From an uncultured Spirochaetaceae bacterium (GTDB lineage: Bacteria > Spirochaetota > Spirochaetia > Sphaerochaetales > Sphaerochaetaceae): a stretch of 64,000 bases of DNA. The position numbers and the translations under genes were made by a program. Each line of letters begins with the position of its first letter. Position 1 is the first letter of the stretch. Under the pieces are notes generated by a model. That model saw nothing but the letters and a program-made list of their open reading frames with translations, did not search any database and was not told the DNA's origin. The stretch covers positions 248,001 through 312,000 of the forward strand of contig CALXMP010000001.1 in the NCBI GenBank assembly GCA_944389505.1, in the 5' to 3' direction. Positions 9,036 through 17,911 of this stretch are shown here, one piece after another.

Positions 9036-9933
9036 TTATTTCCTCCATTATGAGCCGCAGATAGCCTTCCTTCACACCTTTGCTGGATATGATGAGCTCA
9101 TCGGCCTTGAAATGTTTTGATATAGTCCACACAAGAACAGCTGCCGGAATAAGCAGGTGGGCCTTTTCCGGCGCATTCCTGATCAGCAGTGCCGTTCCAT
9201 CCTCTGACGATACTAGATGGCGGATAAGCTTCCTGAGCTTCCGGCGCTTCATGGCGCGAAGAGCAGAATCAGGAAGCCTGTAATAGTCGGCATAGACATC
9301 GTACAGGGCTTCGCACATTCCTCCCACGAGGACAACATGGCCATATTCTGCTCCGGGATAGACAAGCTCACGGGACAGAATCTTCCTTATCTTCCGCTTC
9401 ATTGCCTTAATATCATCCTCATCGGGATAGATGGATGCACAGGAAGCACGGAGCGTGACAGGCCCGACAGGTAGGGAGAACATATTCTCCATGTCCTTCT
9501 CATCAAGATCCGCAAGCTCCGCTGTTGCTCCTCCCACATCAAGGAGGAGCGCATCCCCGAGTGAAGCATATTCCCTGTTTGCCTCGGCATCGGCAAAAGC
9601 CTCCTCATGCCCATCGAGGATGTCAAACGAGAGCCCAGTCGCCCTGTAGATGGATTCCTGCACCTCTGAATAGTTCGATATAAGCCGCATAGAGGCTGTC
9701 GCAATCAGCACGATGCGGTCAGCACCGACTTTCTTCGCTGCATCCTCAAGGTACATAACAGCCTCTATTACTTTCTCAATGCCGCGCTCCGACAGTCTCC
9801 CCTTCTTTGACATATAGTCGATAAGGGATACAGAGCGTCTGAGCCCGATCAGGGGCTCGATGCTCTCACGTGATACATCCGCGACAAGAAGCGAGAGCGC
9901 GGTGCTTGAGAAATCCATTACGGCTATCTTCAT
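9028..9933 (-). CDS. ppx: Exopolyphosphatase / guanosine pentaphosphatase family protein
   Basis: 301 aa, the short two-domain form of the Ppx/GppA family. ASKHA-fold markers are MDFSSTALSLLVAD (phosphate 1), LLLDVGGATAELADL (phosphate 2) near residue 140, and VLVGGMCEAL near residue 200. Hydrolyses polyphosphate and/or pppGpp; which one cannot be told from sequence. It sits two bases after pfk and overlaps ppk1, so the enzymes that make and break polyphosphate are made together. Confidence 0.9.
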   Translation of the reverse strand: MKIAVMDFSSTALSLLVADVSRESIEPLIGLRRSVSLIDYMSKKGRLSERGIEKVIEAVMYLEDAAKKVGADRIVLIATASMRLISNYSEVQESIYRATGLSFDILDGHEEAFADAEANREYASLGDALLLDVGGATAELADLDEKDMENMFSLPVGPVTLRASCASIYPDEDDIKAMKRKIRKILSRELVYPGAEYGHVVLVGGMCEALYDVYADYYRLPDSALRAMKRRKLRKLIRHLVSSEDGTALLIRNAPEKAHLLIPAAVLVWTISKHFKADELIISSKGVKEGYLRLIMEEING

Positions 9934-9935
9934 CG

Positions 9936-11006
9936 CTATCGCCCATCTCCGAATGAGATACCGATGGACCTTGCTACACCGAGAAGCTGATGATCGGTAG
10001 GAACGAACTTCATCTTTCCTGCGATATCCGCAAGAGCATTGTATGTGATCTCCGTACCACGCAGAGCGACAGTAACACCATGCTTGCCTTCCTTTGCAAG
10101 GCGTCCGGCATATGAACCCATCTCTGTCGAGAGCAGTCTGTCATATGGCGATGGAGAACCTCCCCTCTGAAGATGCCCTGGGATGACCGTCCTGGTCTCG
10201 ACGCCGGCCTTCTCTGCAATATACTCAGCGAGCTTCTCCGTACCGGTGGCCCTGCCGTCCCTGAACTCAAGACGCTCCTGCTTCTTCATCTTCGCTTCCT
10301 CGATGCTCATGGCGCCTTCTGCTATCGCTATGATATTGAAAGCCCTGCCGTTCTCGATTCGCTTCTCGACAGTCTTCACGACAGCATCCGGATCATATGG
10401 GATCTCTGGAAGAAGGATGATATCAGCTCCACCTGCGATTCCTGAATAGAGAGTAAGCCAGCCGACCTTGTTGCCCATTATCTCGATGAGCATCGTACGG
10501 CCATGGCTTGCAGCTGTTGTGTGGATCCTGTCGATGCATTCTGTCGCGATATCCACAGCTGTATGGAATCCGAAAGTGACATCCGTTCCATAGATATCAT
10601 TATCGATGGTCTTCGGGATTCCGATGACATTCAGTCCCTCGCTCGAAAGAAGAGCTGCAGTCTTATGCGTTCCCGCTCCGCCTAGCGTGACAAGAAGATC
10701 CAGTCCTAGCGAATGGTAGTTCTTCTTCATCATATCGAGCTTGCTCTGTCCATTCCTGTCCTCATCGGTCATCTTCTTGAATGGCTGCCGGGATGTGCCG
10801 AGGATAGTGCCTCCGACATTGAGGATGCCTGAGAAATCCGACGGCTTCATCTTCTTCACATCCTTGTTTATAAGGCCAAGATATCCATCGGATATACCGA
10901 TAAGCTCCGCATCCTTGATCTCATTGAATACGTATTTGGCAAAACCTCTGATGACAGCATTCAGACCGGGGCAGTCCCCGCCGCTTGTGAGAATTCCGAT
11001 TTTCAT
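9936..11006 (-). CDS. pfkA: 6-phosphofructokinase (PfkA family)
   Basis: 356 aa. Phosphorylates fructose 6-phosphate in glycolysis. Visible motifs: ILTSGGDCPGLNA (nucleotide site), GGTILGTSR, PKTIDND with the catalytic base Asp, EIMGNKVGW and PGHLQRGGSPSPYDR. The segment that reads GGDG(S/T) in E. coli is GGAGTHKTA here, so the Mg-binding Asp103 position is Ala. Related proteins in other anaerobes have Asn at this position (from memory). The phosphoryl donor (ATP or PPi) cannot be assigned. The start is supported by GGAGGAGG seven bases upstream. First gene of the operon with ppx and ppk1. Confidence 0.9.
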   Translation of the reverse strand: MKIGILTSGGDCPGLNAVIRGFAKYVFNEIKDAELIGISDGYLGLINKDVKKMKPSDFSGILNVGGTILGTSRQPFKKMTDEDRNGQSKLDMMKKNYHSLGLDLLVTLGGAGTHKTAALLSSEGLNVIGIPKTIDNDIYGTDVTFGFHTAVDIATECIDRIHTTAASHGRTMLIEIMGNKVGWLTLYSGIAGGADIILLPEIPYDPDAVVKTVEKRIENGRAFNIIAIAEGAMSIEEAKMKKQERLEFRDGRATGTEKLAEYIAEKAGVETRTVIPGHLQRGGSPSPYDRLLSTEMGSYAGRLAKEGKHGVTVALRGTEITYNALADIAGKMKFVPTDHQLLGVARSIGISFGDGR

Positions 11007-11027
11007 TGCGATTCCTCCTCCGCTTTA

Positions 11028-11065
11028 GTTAGATTCAGTCTAACACAGCCTGGAATGTGCCTCAA
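11028..11065 (-). promoter_or_regulatory. pfk operon promoter with overlapping dyad
   Basis: On the minus strand TTGAGG (11060-11065) and TAGACT (11037-11042) are separated by 17 bp. The -10 lies inside the inverted repeat GTTAGA-TTCAG-TCTAAC (11028-11044), so a repressor bound there would block the promoter. The regulator is unknown. Confidence 0.5.
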
Positions 11066-11116
11066 AAGATAATGGGATACATCTGAGTATTTTATCGGAA
11101 AAACCGCATTATGTTG

Positions 11117-11482
11117 TTAAGCTCTTGTTAATTCTTCTGGAATATATTCAGCAGAAAGACCAGGGAAGGTCTTCAGTACAGCATGTACGGAAAGCTTTGC
11201 AAGCGTATCATCCCCGCGTTCGATCGTCTGGCGGATAATACACTTTCCTTCCCCTGCATCGCTTATAGTGCTATGCACACAGACCTCATCGTCGAAAAGC
11301 CCTGGCCTCATATATTCGATACTCACTTCCTCTGCATCCAGGATCTTTCCTTCCACCCCTGCTTCCCTGAGCATCTCCATACGTGCACGCTCTGCAATGG
11401 ATATATAATTCGAATGGTAGACAATGCCCCCTGCATCCGTGTCGGAAAGAGCAATCCGGTATCTGTATACGTATTCCTTCAT
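11117..11482 (-). CDS. Acyl-CoA thioesterase, 4HBT hotdog fold (YbgC-like)
   Basis: 121 aa single hotdog domain. SDTDAGGIVYHSNYISIAER carries the YbgC-type catalytic Asp and the Y-H-x-N/S-Y signature. Expected to hydrolyse acyl-CoA thioesters; the acyl chain is unknown. The start overlaps the stop of the upstream paralogue as ATGA, so the two are co-translated. Confidence 0.85.
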   Translation of the reverse strand: MKEYVYRYRIALSDTDAGGIVYHSNYISIAERARMEMLREAGVEGKILDAEEVSIEYMRPGLFDDEVCVHSTISDAGEGKCIIRQTIERGDDTLAKLSVHAVLKTFPGLSAEYIPEELTRA

Positions 11483-11892
11483 AATCCTTCTCCCTCCAGC
11501 GCTTTCCTGAAATCATCCGGAATTGGCACAGGATGCTTCGTGCTGCTGTCGATGAATGCAGCCTTGACGGAGAATTCAGCGACTACGGAATCGCAGGAGG
11601 AAATACGCTGCCCTATCATGCAGGAGAATCTCTGGACCTTCTCCATCCATGTCTCTACAAGAATCCTGTCATCGAGATGGGCATCTGAGAGCTTCCTGCA
11701 GTCTATTGACTTGATGACGGTAATAATCCCATCCTCTGCAGCAAGATCGGACTGAGAACGCTGAGGTATAGCCTCGCGCAGCATCTCGGTCCTTCCATGC
11801 TCAGCCCAGTCAAAGATGCTCTTCCAGGAAGCCCTTCCTGTGGCATCCGTGTCGGAGAAGTAAACCCTTCCATCGATTCTGAATATATGCAT
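11479..11892 (-). CDS. Second 4HBT-family acyl-CoA thioesterase
   Basis: 137 aa hotdog-fold protein: YFSDTDATGRASWKSIFDWAE matches the active-site helix of its downstream neighbour, but the Y-H-x-N motif is replaced by ASWKS. The retained Asp suggests activity with a different substrate, or a heteromeric partner role. A tandem pair of diverged paralogues implies a duplication. Divergent from gdhA across about 125 bp. Confidence 0.82.
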   Translation of the reverse strand: MHIFRIDGRVYFSDTDATGRASWKSIFDWAEHGRTEMLREAIPQRSQSDLAAEDGIITVIKSIDCRKLSDAHLDDRILVETWMEKVQRFSCMIGQRISSCDSVVAEFSVKAAFIDSSTKHPVPIPDDFRKALEGEGL

Positions 11893-12023
11893 ATCCTTGA
11901 ATTAACAGGTTTTGGAAAAAGAGTGAATATCATTATTTGGGCAAATTTCAATCTTGGGCCCATGATTCTCTTTCCACGGTCAGGAAGAATATGTAAAATC
12001 CCGATGCATAGGAGAAAATGACT

Positions 12024-13382
12024 ATGCATGACGTTACAGAACGTGTTTATGAGCATGTGCTGAAGACCGACCCTGATCAGAAGGAGTTCCAGCAGGCGGT
12101 CTACACCTTCCTGCAGTCCATCGACAAAATCATCGAGGAGCTGCCAGAGGTAACTTATCACAAGGTACTTGAGAGGATGACGGAGCCTGAGCGCACCATT
12201 ATGTTCCGTGTTCCCTGGATCGACGACGAAGGAAGGCTTCAGATAAACAGAGGATACAGAGTCGAGATGTCTTCGGCTATCGGCCCATATAAGGGCGGCC
12301 TCAGACTGCATCCATCGGTCAATCTCTCCATTATGAAATTCCTTGCATTCGAGCAGGTATTCAAGAACAGCCTCACAGGACTCCCGATGGGAGGCGGCAA
12401 GGGCGGTTCCGATTTCAATCCAAAGGGAAAGTCGGATGCAGAGGTTATGCGCTTCTGCCAGTCATTCATGACAGAGCTCTATAGGCATATCGGACCAGAT
12501 ACAGATGTCCCTGCCGGTGATATCGGCGTAGGCGGAAGGGAGATCGGATACCTCTTCGGCCAGTACAAGAGAATCACGAATACATTTACGGGCATCCTCA
12601 CAGGAAAAGGCATGGACTTCGGTGGATCGAACATCAGGCCTGAGGCTACAGGCTATGGCCTTGTATATCTTTCCGAAGCTATCCTCCGCGGCGAGAAGAT
12701 GGAGCTTGCAGGAAAGACCTGTCTTGTCTCTGGTTCCGGCAATGTAGCGCAGTACACCGTTGAGAAGCTCAATGAGCTTGGCGCTAAGGTCGTAACGCTC
12801 TCCGATTCCTCCGGAATGATCTATGATGAGAGCGGAATCTCCCCGGAGAAGCTCCGCTATGTCATGAACCTGAAGAACGTTAAGCGCGGCAGGATCAAGG
12901 AATATGCAGAGAAGTACAGCGGAGTCGAGTATATCGCACGCAATCCCGAGGAACCGAATCCTGTATGGAATATCAAAGCAGACTATGCTTTCCCATGCGC
13001 TACGCAGAATGAGATCCTCAAGGCTGATGCAGAGAACCTCGTGAAGAACGGAATCAAGCTCGTAGGAGAAGGCGCGAACATGCCATGCTCTGTTGAGGCG
13101 GAGAAGATCCTCATGGGCAATGGAGTGCTTCTTGCTCCTGCAAAGGCTGCAAACGCAGGCGGCGTTGCTGTATCTGGACTTGAGATGGCGCAGAACTCTG
13201 CAAGAATGACCTGGAGCCGTGAGAAGGTCGATCAGGAGCTGAGGAACATCATGAACAACATCTATAAGAATATCTCCGAGGCTGCTGAGAAATACTCCGA
13301 GAAGAACAACTTTGTCGACGGCGCGAATATTGCTGGCTTCATGAAGGTATCGCGCGCTATGCTGGCAGAAGGCTACGTATAA
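12024..13382 (+). CDS. gdhA: NADP-type glutamate dehydrogenase
   Basis: About 452 aa hexameric GDH, forming glutamate from 2-oxoglutarate and ammonium. PMGGGKGGSDFNPKGKS holds the substrate lysines; PAGDIGVGGREIGYL and the dinucleotide motif SGSGNVAQY (near residue 240) follow. The length and these motifs fit the bacterial NADP(H) 450-aa type. Two in-frame ATGs exist at 12018 and 12024; AGGAG is three bases from the first and nine from the second, so the second is favoured. Its stop overlaps the next gene (TAATG). Confidence 0.93.
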   Translation: MHDVTERVYEHVLKTDPDQKEFQQAVYTFLQSIDKIIEELPEVTYHKVLERMTEPERTIMFRVPWIDDEGRLQINRGYRVEMSSAIGPYKGGLRLHPSVNLSIMKFLAFEQVFKNSLTGLPMGGGKGGSDFNPKGKSDAEVMRFCQSFMTELYRHIGPDTDVPAGDIGVGGREIGYLFGQYKRITNTFTGILTGKGMDFGGSNIRPEATGYGLVYLSEAILRGEKMELAGKTCLVSGSGNVAQYTVEKLNELGAKVVTLSDSSGMIYDESGISPEKLRYVMNLKNVKRGRIKEYAEKYSGVEYIARNPEEPNPVWNIKADYAFPCATQNEILKADAENLVKNGIKLVGEGANMPCSVEAEKILMGNGVLLAPAKAANAGGVAVSGLEMAQNSARMTWSREKVDQELRNIMNNIYKNISEAAEKYSEKNNFVDGANIAGFMKVSRAMLAEGYV

Positions 13383-14887
13383 TGCAGAGGATTGGCTTCG
13401 ACAGCAGAAAATACGTTGAGGAGCAGTCGCGCTATATACTTGAGAGGGTCCGGAATTCTTCCGGACGCCTCTATATTGAATGCGGCGGAAAGCTTCTGCA
13501 TGACAAACACGCATCGAGAGTCCTCCCGGGCTTCGATGAGAACAACAAGATGAAGGTCTTCCAGTCCCTGAAGGACAAGCTGGATATCATCATATGCATC
13601 TATGCCGGTGATATCGAGAAGAGGAAGATCCGCTCTGACTTCGGAATCAGCTATGATGCCGATGTCCTCAAGATGATCGATGACTTTGCCTCCTATGGGC
13701 TCAAATGCGATAAAGTCGTAATCACGAGATATGAGAACCAGGTTGCAGCGACGGTCTTCAAGGAGAAGCTTGAGCGCCGTGGAATCAAGGTCTATACCCA
13801 TCCAAGGACGCCTGGCTACCCTGCTAATATCGATGTCGTCGTTTCAGAGAATGGCTACGGCAAGAATGAATACATCCCTGTCGATGCCCCTGTCGTGATC
13901 GTGACAGCCCCAGGCCCGGGATCAGGCAAACTCGCAACATGCCTTTCCCAGATGTACCATGAGGCAAAGATGGGGCAGAAGCCAAGCTATTCAAAGCTTG
14001 AGACATTCCCTATCTGGAATCTTCCGCTCGACCATCCGGTCAATATCGCATACGAGGCTGCCACTGCAGATATCGGGGATGTGAACCTCATCGACCACTT
14101 CCACCTGAACGCATACGGCCAGATTGCAGTCAACTATTCACGCGATCTTGAGGCGTTCCCCCTTCTTGCGAGGATTCTCGAGAAGATAACGGGAGAGAGC
14201 TGCATCTACAAGTCCCCTACCGACATGGGCGTGAACAGATGCGGATTCGGAATAACCGATGATGCAGTCTGCAGGGAAGCTGGCAAGCAGGAGATCATCA
14301 GGCGCAGCTTCCAGATAAAGTCGGATTACATATCAGGACTTGCCGATGAGGAAACCGTAAACAGGATAAGCGCAATCATGGACAAGTGCTCTCTTACGGA
14401 AGAGGATAGGTCGGTTGTAGCGCCTGCAAGGGAAGCCCTGGAGAAAGCTATTGCTGAGGGCAAGGGCAAGAACGGAACTGTATGCGCAGCTGCCATCGAG
14501 CTTCCTGATGGAACAATCGTGACTGCTCATAATTCGGAGATGCTCCACGCATGCTCCGCTCTTCTTCTGAATGCGCTCAAGGTCATGACCGGAATCCCCA
14601 AGGAAAAGGATCTGATCGCAGCGGACGTCATAAAGAGCATAACAGCGATGAAGAGGGACATCCTCTCCGGGCGTGGTGTCAGCATGAACCTCGATGAGAT
14701 CCTGATAGCGCTTGCGATGAGCGCATCCGTCAGCGATGATGCGGCTAAAGCGATGAAGGCACTGCCTCTGCTGAAGAACGCAGAGGTCCACCTGACGCAT
14801 ATCCCATCACCTGGAGACAGCTCAGGCATAAGGAAGCTTGGGATACTCGCAACAAGCGACCCTAGGTATCCAGTAAGAAATATATAA
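13382..14887 (+). CDS. DUF1846 (UPF0371) family protein
   Basis: 501 aa, the usual length for this family, recognised from RIGFDSRKYVEEQSRYIL at the N-terminus, LYIECGGKLLHDKHASRVLPGF, and the P-loop-like APGPGSGKLATCLSQMYHE near residue 180. The biochemical role is not established to my knowledge; the GPGSGK segment hints at nucleotide or phosphate binding. Its ATG overlaps the gdhA stop by one base, so it is translationally coupled to glutamate dehydrogenase and probably made in proportion to it. Confidence 0.85.
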   Translation: MQRIGFDSRKYVEEQSRYILERVRNSSGRLYIECGGKLLHDKHASRVLPGFDENNKMKVFQSLKDKLDIIICIYAGDIEKRKIRSDFGISYDADVLKMIDDFASYGLKCDKVVITRYENQVAATVFKEKLERRGIKVYTHPRTPGYPANIDVVVSENGYGKNEYIPVDAPVVIVTAPGPGSGKLATCLSQMYHEAKMGQKPSYSKLETFPIWNLPLDHPVNIAYEAATADIGDVNLIDHFHLNAYGQIAVNYSRDLEAFPLLARILEKITGESCIYKSPTDMGVNRCGFGITDDAVCREAGKQEIIRRSFQIKSDYISGLADEETVNRISAIMDKCSLTEEDRSVVAPAREALEKAIAEGKGKNGTVCAAAIELPDGTIVTAHNSEMLHACSALLLNALKVMTGIPKEKDLIAADVIKSITAMKRDILSGRGVSMNLDEILIALAMSASVSDDAAKAMKALPLLKNAEVHLTHIPSPGDSSGIRKLGILATSDPRYPVRNI

Positions 14888-14913
14888 AGGAAAAAATATA
14901 GCAAGAGGTCAAA

Positions 14914-16287
14914 ATGGAACGTGAAAGGCTATCATCCAGGTTGGGATTCATACTGCTTTCAGCCGGATGTGCAATCGGACTTGGGAACGTATGGCGCTTT
15001 CCATACATCACTGGAAGGTATGGCGGCGCGGCTTTCGTTCTCATATATCTTATATTCCTCCTTCTTATCGGTCTTCCGGTAATGACAATGGAATTCGCAA
15101 TCGGAAGAGCTGGAAGGAAGAATATAGCGGGTGCGCTCAGGACACTTGAGCCTAAGGGAACGAAATGGCATGTGATAGGACCTGCCGCAGTTGCAGGAAA
15201 CTACATACTGCTGATGTTCTATTCGGTACTGACAGGGTGGCTGATCTACTACTTCGTCTCATTCCTGACAGGAGGGATATCAAGCTCATTCACAACAGCT
15301 GATGTTGCATCATTCTTCGGAGCATTGACTGCCGATCCGCTGCTTCAGATCGTCTACATGGCTATCGCCCTTCTGATGACAGCAGGGATTGTAATAATCG
15401 GACTCAAGAACGGTGTTGAGAAGATAACGAAGGTTATGATGATGGTTCTCTTCGTGCTTATGATCATCCTGGCAATCCACTCCTGCCTCCTGCCTGACAG
15501 CCATGACGGCCTGCTTTTCTACATCCGTCCTGATTTCGGCAATCTTGTGCATGAGTACGGTCTTTCCGAGTCCATATTCGCAGCGATGGGACAGGCATTC
15601 TTCACGCTCTCGCTCGGAATCGGAGCAATGGCTATCTTCGGTTCGTACTTCAATAATGAGCATACCCTTGGCGGAGAGACGATAAAGATCATCTGCCTTG
15701 ATACGACAATAGCCCTTCTCTCTGGATTCATCATCTTCCCTGCATGCTCCGCATTCGGGGTTGAGGCAGGATCGGGGCCATCGCTCCTGTTCGTATCTCT
15801 TCCAAACGTATTCACACGGATGCCTGCAGGCAATATCTGGGGTGCGGTCTTCTTCCTCGCTATGATCTTCGCGGCTCTGTCCACGCTGATTGCAGTCTTT
15901 GAGAACATCGTATCCTACTGGATGGACAACAGAGGATGGAACAGGAAGAATGCAGTATTCCTCAATTTCGTCCTTCTCTTCATCCTCTCAATCCCCTGCG
16001 TGCTTGGCTTCAATGTCCTTTCAGGATTCCAGCCATTCGGCGAAGGAACAGGCGTGCTGGACCTTGAGGACTTCCTCGTCTCCAACCTCATACTCCCTCT
16101 CGGAAGCATGTCATTCGTCTTCTTCTGTACGATGAAGAAAGGATGGGGATGGAAGAACTTCATCGAGGAGGCAGATAAGGGAAGCGGATTCAGATTCCCA
16201 TCGTGGCTGAGAGTCTACTGCTCCTATATCCTGCCTATCATCATATTGATAGTGACAATAAACGGAATCTACGGAGTTCTTTCCTGA
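14914..16287 (+). CDS. Sodium-dependent transporter, NSS/SNF family
   Basis: 457 aa with about 11-12 membrane helices. The family signature GLGNVWRFPYITGRYGGAAF is in helix 1, followed by the second Na+/substrate region GLPVMTMEFAIGRAGR. Bacterial members of this length move amino acids (e.g. Trp, Leu, Met) with Na+; the substrate is unassigned. It follows gdhA-DUF1846 by only 26 bp, so it may share their transcript and feed or export an amino acid linked to glutamate metabolism. Confidence 0.9.
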   Translation: MERERLSSRLGFILLSAGCAIGLGNVWRFPYITGRYGGAAFVLIYLIFLLLIGLPVMTMEFAIGRAGRKNIAGALRTLEPKGTKWHVIGPAAVAGNYILLMFYSVLTGWLIYYFVSFLTGGISSSFTTADVASFFGALTADPLLQIVYMAIALLMTAGIVIIGLKNGVEKITKVMMMVLFVLMIILAIHSCLLPDSHDGLLFYIRPDFGNLVHEYGLSESIFAAMGQAFFTLSLGIGAMAIFGSYFNNEHTLGGETIKIICLDTTIALLSGFIIFPACSAFGVEAGSGPSLLFVSLPNVFTRMPAGNIWGAVFFLAMIFAALSTLIAVFENIVSYWMDNRGWNRKNAVFLNFVLLFILSIPCVLGFNVLSGFQPFGEGTGVLDLEDFLVSNLILPLGSMSFVFFCTMKKGWGWKNFIEEADKGSGFRFPSWLRVYCSYILPIIILIVTINGIYGVLS

Positions 16288-16309
16288 AAAACACAGATGA
16301 ATTACATGG

Positions 16310-16331
16310 ATCCTCCCATTGACGGGAGGAT
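16310..16331 (+). terminator. Hairpin after the NSS transporter
   Basis: ATCCTCCC and GGGAGGAT pair perfectly around ATTGAC. The following TTCAGTTCAATC is only mildly U-rich, so it is a weak terminator or an mRNA 3'-end stabiliser. Confidence 0.5.
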
Positions 16332-16354
16332 TCAGTTCAATCATATTCTTAGTT

Positions 16355-16696
16355 ATGAACATCAGAGCAATAGCAGATAAGATTGGAATGGATTATGAAG
16401 GCGTAATGGAGGACTTCTGCGGAGACGTAGGAGCTGTCCGTGAGAAGCTCATGGCTTTCGCCTCTGGAAATATAGCTGAATCAATCGACGGATGCCTTGG
16501 GAGCGGAGACTATGCAGGAGCGAGGAAGTTTGCCCACTCTCTCCGCAAGAATGCCGAGAAGCTAGGCATAAAGAAACTTGCAGAGCAGGCTGGCCGTCTT
16601 GAGGAAGTAAGCGATGAGAAGATGCAGGCTGACTGGCAGGAAGCAAAGGAACTGCATGCTTCTATAGTCAATGCGATTAAAGGCGCAGCGGAATGA
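16355..16696 (+). CDS. Orphan histidine phosphotransfer (Hpt) domain protein
   Basis: 113 aa from MNIRAIADKIGMDYEGVMED. ARKFAHSLRKNAEKLGIKKL near residue 60 is the Hpt active-site helix: the His corresponds to the phospho-accepting His of the A-H-x-L-K-G-x-A-x-x-L-G pattern, with Arg in place of the usual Lys. All-helical, no other domain. Hpt proteins relay phosphate between hybrid kinases and response regulators; no kinase or regulator is nearby. The start has no Shine-Dalgarno, only CATATT seven bases ahead, consistent with a leaderless mRNA. The stop overlaps the next ATG (ATGA). Confidence 0.78.
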   Translation: MNIRAIADKIGMDYEGVMEDFCGDVGAVREKLMAFASGNIAESIDGCLGSGDYAGARKFAHSLRKNAEKLGIKKLAEQAGRLEEVSDEKMQADWQEAKELHASIVNAIKGAAE

Positions 16697-17034
16697 GGAA
16701 GATAATCATAGCGCTTGCTATTGCCGTTGCTGTTGTTCTCGCAGGCTGCGCATCAACTGGCGAGGATATCGACCGCACATCGATAACGATATCACTGGCT
16801 GAGAATCCGGAGAGCGGATTCCAGTGGGTCTGGGGACAGATGGGCTCTGGGCATATCGAGCTTGCAGATTCTTCAATGAACAATACCGGTGAGCATAGCT
16901 TCACATTCATAGGCACTGCCCCCGGGCATGTGACCCTCACCTTCTCCGCAAAGAATATGGAGACAGGCACGAACGCATCACAGGAAGTCTATTCAGTGAC
17001 TGTCTATGATGATCTTACATTAAGCTATCTCTGA
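16693..17034 (+). CDS. Small lipoprotein with chagasin-like (I42) fold
   Basis: 113 aa. Signal peptide MRKIIIALAIAVAVVLAGCAS with lipobox LAGC: membrane-anchored. After cleavage, TISLAENPESGFQWVWGQ matches the NPTTGY/F-x-W loop of chagasin-type cysteine protease inhibitors, and SFTFIGTAPGHVTLTFSAKN matches their second half; the RPW loop of true chagasins is missing. It may inhibit cysteine proteases outside the inner membrane, or use the fold otherwise. Translation is coupled to the Hpt gene. Confidence 0.7.
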   Translation: MRKIIIALAIAVAVVLAGCASTGEDIDRTSITISLAENPESGFQWVWGQMGSGHIELADSSMNNTGEHSFTFIGTAPGHVTLTFSAKNMETGTNASQEVYSVTVYDDLTLSYL

Positions 17035-17050
17035 GACGGACAGGCTGGCT

Positions 17051-17857
17051 TCACTTAGTCAGCCATTCGATTCTTCTATCAAGCATTGCCTGAACATATG
17101 GCTTTCGCCAGAGGAAATCATAGCCATGCACGGTCCCTTTGGTCTCAGTAAGCGTTACAGATGCTCCTGATTTCCTCAGTTCTTCAGCGATTGCAATACC
17201 TTCATCATGGAGTGGATCATATTCTGCCGTCTCGACATACGCTCTTCCGATTTCCGATACATCATATGCCGGAACCTGCTGTCCATTAAAATAGCTCTTC
17301 ACCATCCATCTGTTGTTCCTGCTGTTCCACATCGGAGTGGATTCATACAGTCTCATTGATTCAGTCTCCTCTCCGGCCATCACCACTGGATATATGAGCA
17401 TCAGGTCAGGTTTCTTTTCCAATGCTGATACGGTATGGATGGCAAGGAATCCTCCAGCGCTATCACCCTCAACCACAGACAGGTCGGGAATGCTCTCTGC
17501 CAGTGCGATAAGCTTCTCCAGCGCTTCTGGATGATGGTGGAATGGAAGAAGAGGATAGTCCGGCATGATTACTCTGTACCCTGCTTTTGCATACATGGAT
17601 GCATTCTTCTTATGGTACGGGGCTGCAGGAGAGGCGAATGCGCCTCCATGTATGGATAGCAGAGTTCCTCTCTCAGCGCTATCTGAAGAGAAAATACTGC
17701 ATTTCATCCCAGAGATGCACAGGACTTTTTCCTCCACTCCCGGGACAGGCCGCACGAACGGAAGAAAGAGACGCAGGATATGCGAGAAGAGAGCAAAGGC
17801 ATTATTCATGCGGTAATGCATGAATCTGAGTATCCGTAACTCCCTGTTAAGCTCCAT
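17051..17857 (-). CDS. Alpha/beta hydrolase, HSL-type esterase
   Basis: 268 aa. SIHGGAFASPAAP (oxyanion HGG), VVEGDSAGGFLAIH (nucleophile Ser in GDSAG), ETAEYDPLHDEG (Asp) and GTVHGYDF (His) give a full catalytic triad in hormone-sensitive-lipase order. Predicted to hydrolyse a small ester; the substrate is unknown. Converges on the lipoprotein gene 16 bp away. Confidence 0.82.
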   Translation of the reverse strand: MELNRELRILRFMHYRMNNAFALFSHILRLFLPFVRPVPGVEEKVLCISGMKCSIFSSDSAERGTLLSIHGGAFASPAAPYHKKNASMYAKAGYRVIMPDYPLLPFHHHPEALEKLIALAESIPDLSVVEGDSAGGFLAIHTVSALEKKPDLMLIYPVVMAGEETESMRLYESTPMWNSRNNRWMVKSYFNGQQVPAYDVSEIGRAYVETAEYDPLHDEGIAIAEELRKSGASVTLTETKGTVHGYDFLWRKPYVQAMLDRRIEWLTK

Positions 17858-17875
17858 TCCATGCCTCCAGAGATG

Positions 17876-17896
17876 GAAAAACCCCCGGATGGGGAT
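17876..17896 (-). terminator. Terminator of the arginine operon
   Basis: Downstream of argD the minus transcript has CCCC, loop ATCC, GGGG, then GTTTTTCC: a compact GC stem with a U-run. Confidence 0.65.
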
Positions 17897-17911
17897 TCTT
17901 CCAGTTTAATG

